A stretch of 8,585 bases of DNA, taken from positions 1 through 8,585 of the forward strand of contig CANHJJ010000065.1 in the NCBI GenBank assembly GCA_947460565.1, in the 5' to 3' direction. Positions 6,873 to 8,585 of the stretch are shown one piece after another (position 1 is the first letter of the stretch; each line of letters begins with the position of its first letter). Made by a program: the position numbers and the translations under genes. This stretch comes from Bacteroidota bacterium. Its GTDB lineage: Bacteria > Bacteroidota > Bacteroidia > UKL13-3. Below the pieces are notes generated by a model. It saw nothing but the letters and a program-made list of their open reading frames with translations. It ran no database searches and was not told the origin of the DNA.

Positions 6873-7640
6873 TTGAGCTTTTTTTCAAACATATTTAATA
6901 AAAAAGATGGGTCAGACATAAGAATGTCGGATCCATTTATCAACCCCATCAAGGTTGAATTTCATTCGCACCTTATACATGGAGTAGATGATGGCTCACA
7001 AACTCTTGAGCATACTTTAGATGTGCTAAAAATATACGCTGAAATGGGCTATGAAAAGGTCATCACCACACCACACGTTATGAGTGATTATTATAAAAAT
7101 GGGCCTGAAAATGTTTTACCGAAAGTAGATGAAATTCGCAAAGGATTAACGGAGAGAAATATTCAAATCCAATTTGAAGCCGCTGCGGAATATATGGTAG
7201 ATGAAGGCTTAGAAGACAAAATTAAAAACAATGAAACCCTTTTAACATTTGGGGGAAATAATAAGTATATATTAATTGAGCTTCCATTTATGACGGAGCC
7301 ACGAAATTTCAAAAAAGTAACATTTGATTTGTTCATGGCTGGCTATAAGCCAGTGCTAGCGCACCCCGAAAGATATCTTTACTATAGCATAAAGAAAAAG
7401 GATTTTGAAGAAATAGCAGATAGAGGCATATTGCTTCAGGCAAATATTCTATCTATGGTAGGATATTATTCTAAACAGGTTGAAAAAGCTGTTGAATACC
7501 TGATTGAAAACAAATTAATCAATTTTGTAGGCAGTGATTTGCATCATATAAAGCACGCAGATATTATTAAAAATGACGCCTTTAACACCAAACTTTATCG
7601 CAAAGCTGTTTCCTTGGATTTGCTAAACAATACACTTTAA
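6873..7640 (+). CDS. CpsB/YwqE-family PHP-type protein-tyrosine phosphatase
   Basis: This is a metal-dependent phosphatase of the PHP fold. Characterised relatives (pneumococcal CpsB, Bacillus YwqE) dephosphorylate the tyrosine kinase that drives capsule/exopolysaccharide export. It has 255 residues. All PHP metal ligands are present: His31 and His33 (FHSH), His68 (TTPH), Glu106 (AAAEYM), His164 (LAHPERY), and Asp222 and His224 (GSDLHH). The DDGSQTLEHTL stretch (39-49) is also typical. There is no signal peptide or membrane segment, so it is cytoplasmic. The start chosen is TTG at 6873, one base after the preceding stop, because the resulting N-terminus (SFFSNIFNKK) looks like that of family members. 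ATG 6924 would remove 17 residues and still keep the catalytic domain. The partner kinase (Wzc-like) is not in the window. Confidence 0.88.
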   Translation: MSFFSNIFNKKDGSDIRMSDPFINPIKVEFHSHLIHGVDDGSQTLEHTLDVLKIYAEMGYEKVITTPHVMSDYYKNGPENVLPKVDEIRKGLTERNIQIQFEAAAEYMVDEGLEDKIKNNETLLTFGGNNKYILIELPFMTEPRNFKKVTFDLFMAGYKPVLAHPERYLYYSIKKKDFEEIADRGILLQANILSMVGYYSKQVEKAVEYLIENKLINFVGSDLHHIKHADIIKNDAFNTKLYRKAVSLDLLNNTL

Positions 7641-7685
7641 GATTTTATTAAGCATTTAATTTCGCAGGTACCTTATCTTTACTGC

Positions 7686-8585
7686 ATGAATTTTATTAAA
7701 GCTAAATTACTTTTCATATCCCTATTTTTTAGTTTATCGCTGTCATCTCAAAATTTTGATTTCGTTGATGGGGTTATAAAAAACTTGAAAGACAGTAGCT
7801 TTGAAAAAGTATTTGACAAATGTCACCCTGACTATAAATTATATATAAAAGATATTTCTTCTATCATTCATGTTTGGACGGAGGTAACAGGTAAATACGG
7901 ACAATATGTTTCACATAGATACATTGCATATGAAATAGACTCAAGTAATTATGGAGTTTACCAATATTATCAAATTGAGCTAAAACTTCAATACCTGCCT
8001 TATATTTTAAATATATATACCGATATGCGTAATAAAATTACCAATATTGGTTTTCTATCTAGCGCCAAAGTATATACACCACCCTTACATTTTGATCTTA
8101 ATAAAATTAAAGAAATAAAATTAAAAGTAGGATTTGATAGCCTTGCCCTAAATGCATGTTTAACTATTCCAAAAACCTCTACAAAATCATCATTGGTAAT
8201 CATTATTGGCGAAAGTGGTCCAACCGATAGAGACTTCGACTATGAGCCTAACAAACCATATAGAGATTTGGCATATATGCTGACACAACAAGGGTTTTCA
8301 GTTCTAAGATATGATAAGCGTTCTGTAGAATATAATTTAAGTCTGATGAGTTTTTATTACCTTAAAAGACGATTCACACCTGAGGAAGAATATATATTTG
8401 ACATCAAGAGAATAATTACACAAATGAAAGCAAGACCAGATATTGATACTAGTAAAATATATTTGTTAGGCCATGGTCAAGGTGGACTAATTGCATCATA
8501 TATGGCAAAAAATTCTAATGACATTAAAGGGGTTATAATGATTGGTTCGCATTCTATGAATACCCTTGCCAATATGGTTGAACAG
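7686..8585 (+). CDS. Secreted alpha/beta-hydrolase-like protein, nucleophile Ser replaced by Gly (3' end outside window)
   Basis: This gene runs off the right edge; 300 codons are visible. The N-terminus (MNFIKAKLLFISLFFSLSLSSQ) is a typical signal peptide, with cleavage likely near residues 21-22, so the protein is exported. Residues of about 25-155 form a region I cannot assign firmly; hydrolases of this kind often carry a DUF3887-like domain there. From about 168 the alpha/beta-hydrolase core begins: a VIIIGESGPTDRD turn, PNKPYRDLAYML (188-199), and a VLRYDKRS strand (206-213). The nucleophile elbow is LLGHGQGGLIA (260-270), where family members have GHSxGG. Residue 264 is Gly (GGT at 8475-8477), so the catalytic serine is missing. 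The catalytic Asp and His would lie beyond the window. The 45-bp gap after the phosphatase contains TATCTTTA at 7674-7681, a weak -7 candidate, so it may have its own promoter. Confidence 0.85.
   Translation, partial: MNFIKAKLLFISLFFSLSLSSQNFDFVDGVIKNLKDSSFEKVFDKCHPDYKLYIKDISSIIHVWTEVTGKYGQYVSHRYIAYEIDSSNYGVYQYYQIELKLQYLPYILNIYTDMRNKITNIGFLSSAKVYTPPLHFDLNKIKEIKLKVGFDSLALNACLTIPKTSTKSSLVIIIGESGPTDRDFDYEPNKPYRDLAYMLTQQGFSVLRYDKRSVEYNLSLMSFYYLKRRFTPEEEYIFDIKRIITQMKARPDIDTSKIYLLGHGQGGLIASYMAKNSNDIKGVIMIGSHSMNTLANMVEQ

Noticed and set aside
7674..7681. TATCTTTA as a separate promoter for the hydrolase gene
   Set aside because: It is one base off the -7 consensus with no -33 partner at a normal distance; it is kept only as a remark in the gene entry.

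Overview
This is an AT-rich window that most likely comes from a member of the Bacteroidota (Bacteroidetes). Four things point there. The AIR synthase is the roughly 387-residue form that I associate with that phylum. No gene start has a convincing Shine-Dalgarno sequence. The best promoter candidates match the Bacteroidetes -7 consensus TAnnTTTG. The RluA-type synthase, the PGI/PMI and the PHP phosphatase all read like Bacteroidetes versions. I cannot name genus or species.

Layout. Positions 1-522 (+) hold the 3' half of an RluA-family pseudouridine synthase gene. Converging on it, with only 5 bp between the stop codons, is a minus-strand pair: a 103-residue protein I do not recognise (528-839) and, upstream of it, an Fe/Mn-family superoxide dismutase with Mn-type residues (895-1503). 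The two are separated by a hairpin that pairs fully only in minus-strand RNA. A 132-bp divergent intergenic region carries promoter-like elements for both sides and leads to purM (1636-2799, +), which looks leaderless or nearly so.

From 2895 to the right edge all genes are on the plus strand and closely packed: galE, rmlB (rfbB), rmlA (rfbA), a bifunctional phosphoglucose/phosphomannose isomerase, and a CpsB/YwqE-type PHP tyrosine phosphatase. The gaps between them are 23, 12, 21 and 1 bp. A secreted alpha/beta-hydrolase-like gene follows 45 bp later and runs off the window. The first four enzymes make or interconvert hexose phosphates and nucleotide sugars: fructose-6-P with glucose-6-P and mannose-6-P, glucose-1-P to dTDP-glucose to dTDP-4-keto-6-deoxyglucose, and UDP-glucose with UDP-galactose. 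The phosphatase belongs to a family that controls capsule/exopolysaccharide export through tyrosine dephosphorylation. I read this as a surface-polysaccharide precursor and control operon. rmlC, rmlD, glycosyltransferases, flippase, polymerase and tyrosine kinase are not in the window.

The most unusual point is the last gene. Its nucleophile elbow reads G-H-G-Q-G, with glycine where family members have the catalytic serine. Other points are a valine at the position I align to the threonine credited with dual specificity in an archaeal PGI/PMI, an isoleucine at the GalE gatekeeper site, and the strand-selective hairpin after sodA. I found no RNA genes, insertion sequences, CRISPR arrays or attachment sites, and no convincing wholly new system. 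Apart from the small unknown protein and the degenerate hydrolase, this is mostly conserved housekeeping and polysaccharide-precursor DNA.
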